The notes under the pieces are model-generated. The model saw only the letters and a list, made by a program, of their open reading frames with translations, was not told the origin of the DNA and searched no databases. The position numbers and the translations under genes are program-made. Below are positions 34,706 to 43,931 of a DNA stretch of 64,000 nucleotides, in pieces. How positions within the stretch are numbered: position 1 is the stretch's first letter; each line of letters starts with the position of its first letter. The stretch spans positions 62,001-126,000 of the forward strand of contig NZ_WOEY01000058.1 in NCBI RefSeq assembly GCF_013177695.1, given 5' to 3'. This DNA is from Paraburkholderia solitsugae (GTDB lineage Bacteria; Pseudomonadota; Gammaproteobacteria; Burkholderiales; Burkholderiaceae).

Positions 34706-36484
34706 ATGACCCGTATGACCGCCGCAGATGCTGCCGTATTAGTGATGGAAAAAGAGGGCATTACGCATGCCTTCGGGATTCCGGGCGCTGCCATCAATCC
34801 CTTGTACGCAGCCATGCAGCGCCGCGGCAGTATTACCCATACGCTGGCGCGCCATGTAGAAGGTGCTTCACACATGGCAGAAGGGTATACCCGCGCCGAG
34901 CCCGGCAATATCGGGGTATGTATCGGTACCTCCGGCCCGGCAGGGACCGACATGATCACGGGTCTCTATTCCGCGCAGGCCGACTCGATCCCGATTCTTT
35001 GCATTACCGGCCAGGCGCCGCGTGCCCGTTTGTACAAGGAAGATTTCCAGGCGGTGGATATCGAATCGATATCCAAGCCGGTGACCAAGTGGTCGGTCAC
35101 CGTGCGCGAACCGGCGCTCGTGCCGCGCACCTTCCAGCAGGCTTTCCATCTGATGCGTTCCGGGCGCCCGGGACCTGTGCTGATTGATCTGCCGTTCGAC
35201 GTGCAAATGGGTGAAATCGAGTTCGATATCGACACCTACGAGCCGCTGCCGGTCTACAAGCCGCATGCCACGCGCGCGCAGATCGAGAAAGCGTTGACCA
35301 TGCTCAACGAGTCCGAGCGGCCGCTGATTGTGGCGGGCGGCGGCATCATCAATGCCAATTCGCCTGAGTTGCTGGTTGAATTCGCCGAGGCGACCGGCGT
35401 GCCGGTCATCCCTACGCTGATGGGCTGGGGCACCATCCCCGACGACCACCCGCTGATGGTGGGCATGGTCGGCTTGCAGACCTCGCATCGCTACGGCAAC
35501 GCCACGATGCTCGCGTCCGACTTCGTGCTGGGGATTGGTAACCGCTGGGCGAATCGTCATACAGGTGGGGTCGAGACTTACACGCAAGGGCGCAAGTTCG
35601 TGCACGTGGACATCGAGCCGACCCAGATCGGCCGCGTGTTCTGCCCGGATCTGGGCATCGTCTCGGATGCCGGCGCCGCCCTCGCGTTGTTCGTCGAAGT
35701 GGCGAAGGAATGGAGAGCCGCCGGCAAGCTCAAGGATCGCAGTGCGTGGCTCGAGCAGTGCCACGAACGCAAGCGCACGCTGCTGCGCAAAACGCACTTC
35801 GACCAGGTGCCGGTCAAGCCGCAGCGCGTCTATGAAGAGATGAACAAGGTCTTCGGCAAGGAGACCTGCTATGTCAGCACCATCGGCCTGTCGCAGATTG
35901 CAGCCGCGCAATTCCTGCATGTCTACAAGCCGCGCCACTGGATTAACTGCGGTCAGGCGGGCCCGCTCGGCTGGACCATCCCGGCGGCTTTGGGGGTGTG
36001 CGTGGCTGACCCGTCGCGTCAGGTGGTTGCGCTGTCGGGCGACTACGATTTTCAGTTCATGATCGAGGAACTGGCGGTGGGTGCCCAGTTCAACCTGCCC
36101 TACATTCATGTGCTCGTGAACAACTCGTATCTGGGTCTGATTCGCCAGTCGCAACGCGGCTTCAAGATGGACTACTGCGTCCAGTTGTCGTTCGAAAACG
36201 TGAATGCGCCGGAGATCGGTGAGTACGGGGTCGATCACGTGGCTGTCGTCGAGGGCTTGGGATGCAAGGCGATCCGCGTGTTCAAGCCTGAGGACATTCG
36301 GCCCGCATTGGAGCAGGCGCAGAAGTGGCTGAAGGAATTCCGCGTGCCGGTGGTCGTGGAAGTCATTCTGGAGCGCGTGACCAACATTGCGATGGGCACC
36401 GAGATCGACAACATCACCGAGTTTGAGGACCTGGCCGAAGACCCCGCCGCCGACGCGCCCACTGCGACCTCATTGCTGGATTGA
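34706..36484 (+). CDS. gcl: Glyoxylate carboligase (tartronate-semialdehyde synthase)
   Basis: A 592-residue thiamine-diphosphate enzyme condensing two glyoxylates into tartronate semialdehyde plus CO2. The N-terminal 'MTRMTAADAAVLVMEKEGIT' and 'FGIPGAAINPLYAAMQ' include the position where most ThDP enzymes have the catalytic Glu but Gcl has Val. The ThDP motif is 'LSGDYDFQFMIEELAVGAQF...HVLVNNSYLGL'. FAD-binding middle domain residues are present. The ATG at 34706, with AAGG eight bases before it, is preferred to GTG 34697. It heads the operon gcl-hyi-glxR-glycerate kinase-pyk-eno. Confidence 0.96.
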   Translation: MTRMTAADAAVLVMEKEGITHAFGIPGAAINPLYAAMQRRGSITHTLARHVEGASHMAEGYTRAEPGNIGVCIGTSGPAGTDMITGLYSAQADSIPILCITGQAPRARLYKEDFQAVDIESISKPVTKWSVTVREPALVPRTFQQAFHLMRSGRPGPVLIDLPFDVQMGEIEFDIDTYEPLPVYKPHATRAQIEKALTMLNESERPLIVAGGGIINANSPELLVEFAEATGVPVIPTLMGWGTIPDDHPLMVGMVGLQTSHRYGNATMLASDFVLGIGNRWANRHTGGVETYTQGRKFVHVDIEPTQIGRVFCPDLGIVSDAGAALALFVEVAKEWRAAGKLKDRSAWLEQCHERKRTLLRKTHFDQVPVKPQRVYEEMNKVFGKETCYVSTIGLSQIAAAQFLHVYKPRHWINCGQAGPLGWTIPAALGVCVADPSRQVVALSGDYDFQFMIEELAVGAQFNLPYIHVLVNNSYLGLIRQSQRGFKMDYCVQLSFENVNAPEIGEYGVDHVAVVEGLGCKAIRVFKPEDIRPALEQAQKWLKEFRVPVVVEVILERVTNIAMGTEIDNITEFEDLAEDPAADAPTATSLLD

Positions 36485-36509
36485 CGGCTCGCGAACGGTG
36501 TAAGCCGTA

Positions 36510-36535
36510 GCGGTCAGGCAAGCTTGCCTGACCGC
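36510..36535 (+). repeat. Perfect 26-bp palindrome between gcl and hyi
   Basis: Arms GCGGTCAGGCAAG and CTTGCCTGACCGC join with no spacer, 26 bases after the gcl stop. As RNA it forms a strong hairpin; no T-run follows, so it may cap the gcl message or cause partial termination. Confidence 0.75.
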
Positions 36536-36616
36536 GCGGGGCTGTCGGGAGTTGATGCGCATGCATGCAGGTCAGTCAATCATGATCTGCATACCTAAAT
36601 GTAATGGGGTCTCACC

Positions 36617-37396
36617 ATGCCAAAGTTCGCGGCCAATCTCACGATGCTCTTCAACGAGGTCGATTTTCTGGATCGGTTTGGAGCCGCCGCGCGTGCGGGT
36701 TTCAAGGGTGTCGAGTATCTGTTTCCCTATCCGTATCCGAAGGGGCAACTCGTCGAAGCGCTTGAAAGGCATCAGCTCGTTCAGGTGCTTCACAACTTGC
36801 CGGCAGGCGACTGGGCTGCGGGAGAGCGCGGCATCGCCGTGCTGCCGGAGCGCGTCGGCGAGTTCCAGGACGGAGTGGGTGAGGCGATCGACTACGCCAC
36901 CGCGCTCGGCTGCAAGCAGGTGAACTGCCTCGTCGGTCTCACGCCGCAAGGGGTGGCGCCGGACAAGATCTACGAGACCCTGGTCGGCAACCTCAGGTTC
37001 GCGGCTGGGCAACTGAAGCAGGCCGGCATCCGGCTGCTGATCGAGCCGTGCAATACCCGCGACATCCCGGGCTTCTACCTCAACCGGTCGCGGCAGGCGC
37101 TGGACATCATCGCTGACGTGGGTTCGGATAACCTGGCCTTGCAATACGACATCTACCACATGCAGATCATGGAGGGCGACCTCGCGCCCACCATCCACCG
37201 CAATCTGCCGAACATCGCTCATATGCAACTGGCCGACAACCCCGGTCGCAATGAACCCGGCACGGGCGAGATCAACTATCCGTTCCTGTTCGATTTCATC
37301 GACAAGGCGGGCTACGAGGGTTGGATTGGCTGCGAATACAAGCCGGCTGGCACCACCAACGCAGGTCTTGGCTGGATCAAACCATATCTGGTTTAG
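36617..37396 (+). CDS. hyi: Hydroxypyruvate isomerase
   Basis: A 259-residue TIM-barrel enzyme of the Hyi/xylose-isomerase-like family, interconverting hydroxypyruvate and tartronate semialdehyde. It starts 'MPKFAANLTMLFNEVDFLDR' and shows metal-site segments 'LIEPCNTRDIPGFYLN', 'QYDIYHMQIMEGDL' and 'GWIGCEYKPAG', matching E. coli Hyi. It lies 132 bases after gcl and 39 bases before glxR in the order known from E. coli (gcl-hyi-glxR). Confidence 0.95.
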   Translation: MPKFAANLTMLFNEVDFLDRFGAAARAGFKGVEYLFPYPYPKGQLVEALERHQLVQVLHNLPAGDWAAGERGIAVLPERVGEFQDGVGEAIDYATALGCKQVNCLVGLTPQGVAPDKIYETLVGNLRFAAGQLKQAGIRLLIEPCNTRDIPGFYLNRSRQALDIIADVGSDNLALQYDIYHMQIMEGDLAPTIHRNLPNIAHMQLADNPGRNEPGTGEINYPFLFDFIDKAGYEGWIGCEYKPAGTTNAGLGWIKPYLV

Positions 37397-37435
37397 AGAA
37401 AAGTTTTAGACAAAAACCGACACGGAGACAGCAAC

Positions 37436-38314
37436 ATGAAACTCGGATTTATCGGACTGGGCATTATGGGCGCCCCGATGGCGGAGCACCTGATCGCCGG
37501 TGGACATCAGGTCTATCTGTACAGCATCCCTAGCGTGCCGCAGGCCCTGGTGGAAAAGGGCGGCATTGCGTGCGCGAGTGGCAAGGAGGTGGCGCAGCAG
37601 GCCGACGTCATCATCACGATGGTGCCCGATACGCCGCATGTGGAAGCGGCGCTGTTCAGCAAGGACGGTGTGGCGGAAGGTCTCGCGAGCGGCAAGCTTG
37701 TCGTGGATATGAGCTCCATTTCGCCGATCGCCACCAAGGAGTTCGCGAAGCGCATCAACGCGCTTGGCTGCGACTACCTGGATGCACCTGTGTCCGGCGG
37801 CGAGGTGGGGGCGAAGAACGCCACCTTGTCGATCATGGTGGGCGGCCCGGAAGGCGCGTTCACCAAAGCACGGCCACTGCTGGAGCTGATGGGCAAGAAC
37901 ATCACGCTGGTGGGCGGTAACGGAGACGGCCAGACCACCAAGGTCGCCAACCAGATCATCGTCGCGCTGACCATCGAAGCGGTGGGCGAAGCGCTGGTAT
38001 TCGCGTCCAAAGCCGGCGCCGATCCGGCCAAAGTGCGCCAGGCGCTGATGGGCGGTTTTGCCTCGTCGAAGATCCTCGAGGTGCACGGCGAGCGCATGGT
38101 CAAACGTACGTTCGAGCCGGGTTTTCGCATCGAACTGCACCAGAAGGATCTGAACCTCGCGCTGCAAACCGGCAAGACGCTCGGCGTGTCGCTGCCCAAC
38201 ACCGCCACTGCGCAGGAACTGTTCAACGCCTGCGTCGCGCATGGCGGAGCGGCCTGGGACCACTCGGCAATGGTGCGCGCGCTGGAGCTCATGGCCAATC
38301 ACGAGATTGGCTAA
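37436..38314 (+). CDS. glxR: 2-hydroxy-3-oxopropionate (tartronate semialdehyde) reductase
   Basis: A 292-residue beta-hydroxyacid dehydrogenase reducing tartronate semialdehyde to D-glycerate. It has the N-terminal dinucleotide motif 'GFIGLGIMGAPMAEHL', the substrate motif 'DAPVSGGEVGAKNATLSIMV' and catalytic Lys in 'GDGQTTKVANQII'. A GGAG site lies nine bases before the ATG. It is the second reductive step after gcl, and the kinase that consumes glycerate follows. Confidence 0.95.
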   Translation: MKLGFIGLGIMGAPMAEHLIAGGHQVYLYSIPSVPQALVEKGGIACASGKEVAQQADVIITMVPDTPHVEAALFSKDGVAEGLASGKLVVDMSSISPIATKEFAKRINALGCDYLDAPVSGGEVGAKNATLSIMVGGPEGAFTKARPLLELMGKNITLVGGNGDGQTTKVANQIIVALTIEAVGEALVFASKAGADPAKVRQALMGGFASSKILEVHGERMVKRTFEPGFRIELHQKDLNLALQTGKTLGVSLPNTATAQELFNACVAHGGAAWDHSAMVRALELMANHEIG

Positions 38315-38375
38315 CGAGCATGCGCAGGCATTCGACGCTACCCATCTCCCGACCTACGCAATACAGAGACCAACC

Positions 38376-39659
38376 ATGAACCCGTCACCTCGCGATCTGC
38401 TGCGCAGGATGTTCGATGCCGCCGTCAACGCTGCCCAGCCGGTGCATTGCATCCCGCCGCATTTGCCGGCGCGGCCCAAGGGGCGTCTGATCGTGATCGG
38501 GGCCGGCAAGGCCTCGGCAGCGATGGCCCGGGCGGTCGAGGATCATTGGGACGGTCCGCTGGAAGGTCTGGTAGTGACGCGTTACGGTTACGCGGTGCCG
38601 TGCCAGCGCATCGAGATCGTCGAGGCGGCGCATCCGGTGCCCGATGCGGCCGGACTCGCTGCGGCCACGCGCATCGTGGAACGGGTGCGGGGTCTCACGC
38701 CCGACGACCTGGTGCTGTGTCTGATTTCCGGCGGCGGCTCGGCGTTGCTCGCGCTTCCCCATGAGGGCATCACGCTGGAGGACAAGCAGCAGGTCGTGCG
38801 CGCGCTGCTCAAATCGGGCGCCACCATCAGCGAGATGAACTGCGTGCGCCGGCACCTGTCGGCGGTGAAGGGCGGCCGGCTTGCGGCCGCCTGCCACCCC
38901 GCGAAGGTCGTCACGCTGCTGATTTCCGATGTGCCGGGCGACAACCCGATGGACATCGCATCCGGCCCCACGGTCCCCGATCCGACCACCTGTGCCGACG
39001 CGCTCTCCATCATCAAGCGCTACGGCATCGACGTACCGGCGAGGGTGCGCGCGCTACTCGAAAGTGGCGAAAGCGAAACCGTCAAACCCGGCGACCCACG
39101 CCTCGCGGGTATCGACACACGCATGATCGCCACGCCGCAAATGGCCCTGGAAGCCGCAGCGCACATCGCGCGTGAAGCCGGCTTTGCCAGCCATATCCTG
39201 GGCGACAGCATCGAGGGCGAGGCAAGCGACGTCGGCAAGGTGATGGCCGGCATCGCGCTGCAGGTCGCGCAGCGCAACCAGCCGTTCCAGCCGCCGTGTG
39301 TGCTGCTCTCAGGCGGTGAAACCACGGTAACCGTGCGCGGCGAAGGGCGCGGTGGACGCAACGTCGAGTTTCTTCTTTCGCTCGCCATTGCGCTTGGCGC
39401 TCAACCCGGCATCCATGCGGTGGCCGGCGATACAGACGGCGTGGACGGCCTGGAGGAAATTGCCGGCGCTTTTGTTGCCCCCGATACGCTCGCCCGCGCC
39501 TGGGCCCAGGGTATCAAACCTCGCGATGCGCTCGCCGAGAACGACGGCCATGGTTTCTTCGAGGCGCTTGGCGACTCGATGGTGACCGGGCCGACGCTGA
39601 CCAACGTGAATGACTTCCGCGCCATCCTCCTCACTGAAAACGTCGCAAGAGAGAACTGA
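38376..39659 (+). CDS. ttuD: Glycerate 2-kinase (TtuD/GckA, MOFRL type)
   Basis: A 427-residue kinase of the DUF4147/MOFRL family: 'LIVIGAGKASAAMARAVEDH', 'CLISGGGSALLALPHEGITL' and the C-terminal MOFRL segment 'VAGDTDGVDGLEEIAGAFV' and 'NDGHGFFEALGDSMVTGPTL'. Members form 2-phosphoglycerate, unlike GarK/GlxK, so enolase and pyruvate kinase suffice to reach pyruvate. The start at 38376 ('MNPSPRDLLRRMFDAAVNAA') is chosen because the frame upstream overlaps glxR. It ends one base before the pyk start. Confidence 0.93.
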   Translation: MNPSPRDLLRRMFDAAVNAAQPVHCIPPHLPARPKGRLIVIGAGKASAAMARAVEDHWDGPLEGLVVTRYGYAVPCQRIEIVEAAHPVPDAAGLAAATRIVERVRGLTPDDLVLCLISGGGSALLALPHEGITLEDKQQVVRALLKSGATISEMNCVRRHLSAVKGGRLAAACHPAKVVTLLISDVPGDNPMDIASGPTVPDPTTCADALSIIKRYGIDVPARVRALLESGESETVKPGDPRLAGIDTRMIATPQMALEAAAHIAREAGFASHILGDSIEGEASDVGKVMAGIALQVAQRNQPFQPPCVLLSGGETTVTVRGEGRGGRNVEFLLSLAIALGAQPGIHAVAGDTDGVDGLEEIAGAFVAPDTLARAWAQGIKPRDALAENDGHGFFEALGDSMVTGPTLTNVNDFRAILLTENVAREN

Positions 39660-39660
39660 T

Positions 39661-41088
39661 ATGAGCACCGACACGCGCCGCAACCGCAATGCCAAGATCG
39701 TCGCCACGCTGGGTCCGGCGAGTGCAGACCGGGCAACCATAGAAGCCCTGTTCCATGCTGGCGCGGATGTTTTCCGCCTCAACTTCAGTCACGGAACGCA
39801 CGAAGACCACAAGCAGCGGCTCGACACCATCCGCGAGATCGAGCGCGATCTGGGCCGGCCGATCAGCGTGCTGCTCGATCTGCAGGGACCCAAGCTGCGG
39901 GTCGGCACCTTTGCCGACGGTCCTATCCAACTGGCGGCCGGCGACAGCTTCCGGCTCGATCTCGATCGCAGCAAGGCGGGTGACAAGACCCGCGCCTCGC
40001 TGCCTCACCCTGAAATCTTCGCCGCGCTCACCGAGGGCACGGACCTGCTGCTCGACGATGGCCGGGTGCGCCTGCGCGTCGAGCGCTGCGGTCCCGATTT
40101 TGCGGAGACGCGCGTCATCAACGGCGGCCCGCTGTCGGACCGCAAGGGCGTCAATGTCCCCGGCGTGGTGTTGCCGCTGTCCGCGCTGACCGAGAAGGAT
40201 CGCAAGGACCTCGACTTCGGCCTCACGCTGGGGATCGACTGGATCGCGCTGTCTTTCGTGCAGCGTCCGGAGGACATTCGTGAGATCAAGGAAATCGTCA
40301 AGGGCCGCGCCGGGATCTGCGCCAAGCTGGAGAAACCGGCGGCGATCCATAGTCTGGAGGAAATCGTCGCGGAGACCGACGCCGTGATGGTGGCGCGCGG
40401 CGATCTGGGCGTGGAGATGCCCGCCGAGCAGGTGCCGGCGATCCAGAAACGCATCGTGCGGGCCTGCCGCAAGGCCGGCAAGCCGGTGATCGTGGCCACG
40501 CAGATGCTCGAGTCGATGGTCAGCGCGCCGGTGCCCACGCGCGCCGAAGCCTCCGACGTGGCCACTGCCATCTATGACGGCGCCGACGCGGTGATGCTGT
40601 CGGCCGAATCGGCTTCCGGCAAATATCCGGTGGAGGCGGTGAGCATGATGAGCAGCATCATCGCCCAGACCGAGGCGGACCCGCACTACCGCGAAGCGAT
40701 CGAAGCGTCGCATTCGGCGCCGCGCGCGGATCTGGCGGACGCCATTGGCTGCGCGATGCGGCGGGTGGCGGGACTGCTGCATGTGGCAGCCACGGTCGCC
40801 TATACCAGCTCCGGCTATTCCGCGCTGCGCATGGCGCGCGAACGCCCCGAGGCGCCGATCATCGGCATGACGCCGCGGCTCGCCACCGCCCGACGCCTCG
40901 CCCTCGTGTGGGGTGTGCATTCGGTGCTGTGCAACGAGGTGGAGAGCGTCCCCGAGATGAGCGATCTCGCCTGTCAGACCGCGGTGAAGGAAGGGTTCGG
41001 CGAGGCCGGCCAGACCATCGTCATCTCCGCGGGCATGCCCTTCGGCACCGCCGGCACGACCAACCTGCTGCGCATTGCGCAGATCTAG
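39661..41088 (+). CDS. pyk: Pyruvate kinase
   Basis: A 475-residue pyruvate kinase converting PEP and ADP to pyruvate and ATP. It shows 'NAKIVATLGPASADRATIEA', the substrate motif 'AVMVARGDLGVEMPAEQVPA' and active-site Lys in 'GICAKLEKPAAIHSLEEI'. Its start is immediately next to the glycerate kinase stop, so the two are translationally linked. The C-terminal allosteric domain is present ('YTSSGYSALRMARERPEAPI'). It is placed here as the last step of a glyoxylate-to-pyruvate route. Confidence 0.95.
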   Translation: MSTDTRRNRNAKIVATLGPASADRATIEALFHAGADVFRLNFSHGTHEDHKQRLDTIREIERDLGRPISVLLDLQGPKLRVGTFADGPIQLAAGDSFRLDLDRSKAGDKTRASLPHPEIFAALTEGTDLLLDDGRVRLRVERCGPDFAETRVINGGPLSDRKGVNVPGVVLPLSALTEKDRKDLDFGLTLGIDWIALSFVQRPEDIREIKEIVKGRAGICAKLEKPAAIHSLEEIVAETDAVMVARGDLGVEMPAEQVPAIQKRIVRACRKAGKPVIVATQMLESMVSAPVPTRAEASDVATAIYDGADAVMLSAESASGKYPVEAVSMMSSIIAQTEADPHYREAIEASHSAPRADLADAIGCAMRRVAGLLHVAATVAYTSSGYSALRMARERPEAPIIGMTPRLATARRLALVWGVHSVLCNEVESVPEMSDLACQTAVKEGFGEAGQTIVISAGMPFGTAGTTNLLRIAQI

Positions 41089-41129
41089 AACGGTAGTGAA
41101 TGGTGGCTTAACTTGCTTCTGAGGAAGAA

Positions 41130-42419
41130 ATGTCAATGGCAAAGATCCAGGATATTCGCGGCTACGAGATTCTCGATTCACGCGGCAACCCAACGGTGGC
41201 TGCGGAAGTCGTGCTCGATTCCGGTGCGCGTGGCGTAGCGGCGGTTCCGTCCGGCGCCTCGACCGGTAAGCGCGAGGCACTTGAGCTGCGCGATGGCGAC
41301 CCGAAGCGCTACGGCGGCAAGGGCGTTCAAAAGGCGGTCGCGCACGTAAGCAGCGAGATCCGTAGCGCGCTAAAGGGGCGCAACCCGGCTGACCAGGCCG
41401 GCATCGATCAGACGATGATCGAGCTGGACGGCACGTCCACCAAATCGAGTCTCGGCGCCAACGCGATCCTCGCGGTTTCGCTGGCGACGGCTCACGCCGC
41501 CGCGGCCGACGCGGGACAGCCGCTCTATCGTTACCTTGGCGGCGATCGGAAACCGCTGTTGCCGGTGCCGATGATGAACGTGATCAACGGCGGCGCGCAT
41601 GCGGACAACAAGGTGGACGTGCAGGAGTTTCTGATTCTGCCGGTGGGCGCGCCGAGCTTCAGCGAGGCATTGCGCTACGGCACCGAGGTGTTTCATGCGC
41701 TGAAGCGCCTGCTGCATGACCAGGGCCTGAGCACGTCGGTGGGCGACGAAGGCGGCTTCGCGCCGAATCTGTCGTCCAACGAAGAGGCGCTCGACATCCT
41801 CATGCGGGCCATCGAGCTGGCCGGATACCGGCCGGGAAAGGACATCTATCTGGGCGTGGATGCGGCCAGTTCCGAGTTCTATAGTGGAGGTAACTACCGC
41901 CTCGAAGCGGAAGACAGGACCCTGAGTTCCGGGCAGTTCGCCGACTTTCTCGCCGACTGGGTACACAAATACCCGGTGCTGTCGATCGAAGACGGCATGG
42001 CGGAGGAGGACTGGAGCGGCTGGAAGCTGCTGACCGACCGGCTGACGAAAACCGTGCAACTGGTGGGCGACGACGTGTTCGTCACCAATCCCGAGATTCT
42101 CCAGCGCGGCATCGACGAGGGCGTCGGCAACTCAATCCTCATCAAGGTCAACCAGATCGGCACGCTGACCGAAACGCTGGCGGCCATCGATCTCGCGCGT
42201 ACCGCTGGCTATACCACCGTGATCTCGCACCGCTCGGGGGAGACCGAGGACGTCACCATTGCCGATCTGGCCGTCGCCACCGCAGCAGGGCAGATCAAGA
42301 CAGGCTCGTTGTCCCGCTCGGACCGGGTGGCGAAGTACAACCGGCTGCTGCGCATCGAAGCGGAACTGGGAAGCGCGGCCCGCTACGCCGGACGCGAGGC
42401 CTTCCCGGTCCTGAAATAG
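41130..42419 (+). CDS. eno: Enolase
   Basis: A 429-residue enolase dehydrating 2-phosphoglycerate to PEP. It begins 'MSMAKIQDIRGYEILDSRGN' and carries 'SLGANAILAVSLATAHAAAA', Mg ligands in 'SIEDGMAEEDWSGW' and 'VGDDVFVTNP', catalytic Lys in 'ILIKVNQIGTLTETL', and signature 'SHRSGETEDVTIADLAVATA'. A second ATG is two codons in; GAGGAAG precedes both. A housekeeping eno would normally sit next to pyrG/kdsA, so this is probably a second, pathway-dedicated copy. Confidence 0.95.
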   Translation: MSMAKIQDIRGYEILDSRGNPTVAAEVVLDSGARGVAAVPSGASTGKREALELRDGDPKRYGGKGVQKAVAHVSSEIRSALKGRNPADQAGIDQTMIELDGTSTKSSLGANAILAVSLATAHAAAADAGQPLYRYLGGDRKPLLPVPMMNVINGGAHADNKVDVQEFLILPVGAPSFSEALRYGTEVFHALKRLLHDQGLSTSVGDEGGFAPNLSSNEEALDILMRAIELAGYRPGKDIYLGVDAASSEFYSGGNYRLEAEDRTLSSGQFADFLADWVHKYPVLSIEDGMAEEDWSGWKLLTDRLTKTVQLVGDDVFVTNPEILQRGIDEGVGNSILIKVNQIGTLTETLAAIDLARTAGYTTVISHRSGETEDVTIADLAVATAAGQIKTGSLSRSDRVAKYNRLLRIEAELGSAARYAGREAFPVLK

Positions 42420-42428
42420 CCGTCGGTC

Positions 42429-42465
42429 GCGGGGCCCGCTGCGCGTTGCGCGCGGACCCCGTCAT
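42429..42465 (+). terminator. GC-rich hairpin after eno
   Basis: The segment GGGGCCCGCTGCGCG...GCGCGCGGACCCC forms an imperfect GC-rich stem 10-45 bases after the eno stop. No T-run follows; it may be a weak terminator separating the glycerate operon from dctA. Confidence 0.4.
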
Positions 42466-42566
42466 CGAGCGGCAATAAGACGGCAACACGGCAGCAAAAA
42501 GGCGGCAATCAAGCGCCGATCGAGCGCTCACTCGCGTCTCGACAAATCATATCGTTGGAGGAAGAC

Positions 42567-43886
42567 ATGCCTAAATTCTTTAAGTCGCTATTCGGCCAGG
42601 TGGTCATAGCGCTGATACTCGGCATCGTGCTCGGTGTCTTTGTTCCCGAATTCGCGATCAAGCTGAAACCGCTGGGCGATGGCTTTATCAAGCTCGTCAA
42701 GATGCTGATCGCGCCTATCGTGTTCTGCGTCGTGGTGCACGGTATCGCTGGCGCGGGCGATCTGAAGAAGGTCGGCCGGGTCGGCGGCAAAGCGGTGCTG
42801 TATTTCGAGGTGATCACTACCGTCGCGCTTGCTCTCGGTCTGGTACTCGGCTACGTCCTGAAACCGGGCGTGGGCATGAATATCGATCCCAAAACCCTCG
42901 ACGCGTCCGCGCTCAGTTCATACCTGACGACGGCCGCACACGTGAAGAACACGGGCGCCGCCGAATTCCTCATGAGGATCATTCCCGATACCTTCATTGG
43001 GGCGTTCGCCAACGGCGACGTGCTGCAGGTGCTGCTGATCTCGATCCTGTTCGGCTGTGCGCTGTCGCTGCTGGGTGAGACGTTCAAACCGGTCACCAAG
43101 TTCATCGAGCAGACTTCGCACGTGCTGTTCAAGATCATGTTCTTCATTGTCAAGCTCGCCCCGCTCGGCGTACTCGGTGCGATCTCCTTCACGGTGGGCA
43201 GTTACGGCCTGGGCTCGCTCAAGCAACTGGGTTACCTGGTCGGCACGTTCTACCTCGCCGTGGTGCTGTTCGTTATTTTCATCAGTGGCGGTGTGCTGCG
43301 CTTGTGCGGGTTCAATATCTTCAAGTTGATCCGGTACATGAAGGACGAACTGCTGGTGGTGCTGGGCACGGCTTCTTCCGATAGCGTGCTGCCCCAGATC
43401 ATGAGGAAGCTGGAGCGGCTGGGTATCAAGGATTCCACCGTGGGGCTCGTCATTCCTACCGGCTATTCGTTCAACCTCGATGCGTTTTCGATGTATCTGA
43501 CGCTGGCAGCGGTGTTCATCGCTCAGGCGACCAATACGCCGCTGTCACTCAGCCATCTGCTCATCATCCTCGGCGTGGCGATGATCACCTCCAAGGGCGC
43601 GCACGGCGTCCCGGGCTCGGCCATCGTGATCCTGGCAGCGACGCTTTCGGCCATCCCCGATATCCCGGTGATCGGTTTGGTACTTGTGCTGGCAGTCGAC
43701 TGGTTCATGGGCATCGCCCGGGCGTCCGGCAACATGATCGGCAACTGTGTGGCCACCGTGGCCATCGCGTCATGGGAAAAGGACATCGACAAGGCAAAGG
43801 CGAGGCGCGTCCTCAACGGCGAAGTGGAAGTCGATCTCGACGAGCATGTCGAGGACTTCCTGCCTGCCGTAGGCACGGCGAAATAA
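42567..43886 (+). CDS. dctA: C4-dicarboxylate:cation symporter
   Basis: A 439-residue DAACS-family transporter with about eight transmembrane helices and two hairpin loops. It starts 'MPKFFKSLFGQVVIALILGI' and carries the family motifs 'VVLGTASSDSVLPQIMRKLE', 'GYSFNLDAFSMYLTLAAVFI' and 'GSAIVILAATLSAIPDIPVI'. It imports succinate, fumarate and malate, and some homologues take orotate or glyoxylate-related acids. AGGAGGAAG precedes ATG 42567. In this cluster it may supply dicarboxylates for malic enzyme and PDH. Confidence 0.93.
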   Translation: MPKFFKSLFGQVVIALILGIVLGVFVPEFAIKLKPLGDGFIKLVKMLIAPIVFCVVVHGIAGAGDLKKVGRVGGKAVLYFEVITTVALALGLVLGYVLKPGVGMNIDPKTLDASALSSYLTTAAHVKNTGAAEFLMRIIPDTFIGAFANGDVLQVLLISILFGCALSLLGETFKPVTKFIEQTSHVLFKIMFFIVKLAPLGVLGAISFTVGSYGLGSLKQLGYLVGTFYLAVVLFVIFISGGVLRLCGFNIFKLIRYMKDELLVVLGTASSDSVLPQIMRKLERLGIKDSTVGLVIPTGYSFNLDAFSMYLTLAAVFIAQATNTPLSLSHLLIILGVAMITSKGAHGVPGSAIVILAATLSAIPDIPVIGLVLVLAVDWFMGIARASGNMIGNCVATVAIASWEKDIDKAKARRVLNGEVEVDLDEHVEDFLPAVGTAK

Positions 43887-43931
43887 GCCGCGTCGGACAA
43901 ATGACGTCACCTTTTTTTACGGAGGTAGCAC

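Noticed and set aside
34868..36238. A 456-codon open frame antisense to gcl
   Set aside because: Shadow of glyoxylate carboligase; no motifs and no ribosome binding site.
39631..41280. A 549-codon open frame antisense to pyk
   Set aside because: Pyruvate kinase on the plus strand has all motifs; the antisense frame has none and crosses into eno.
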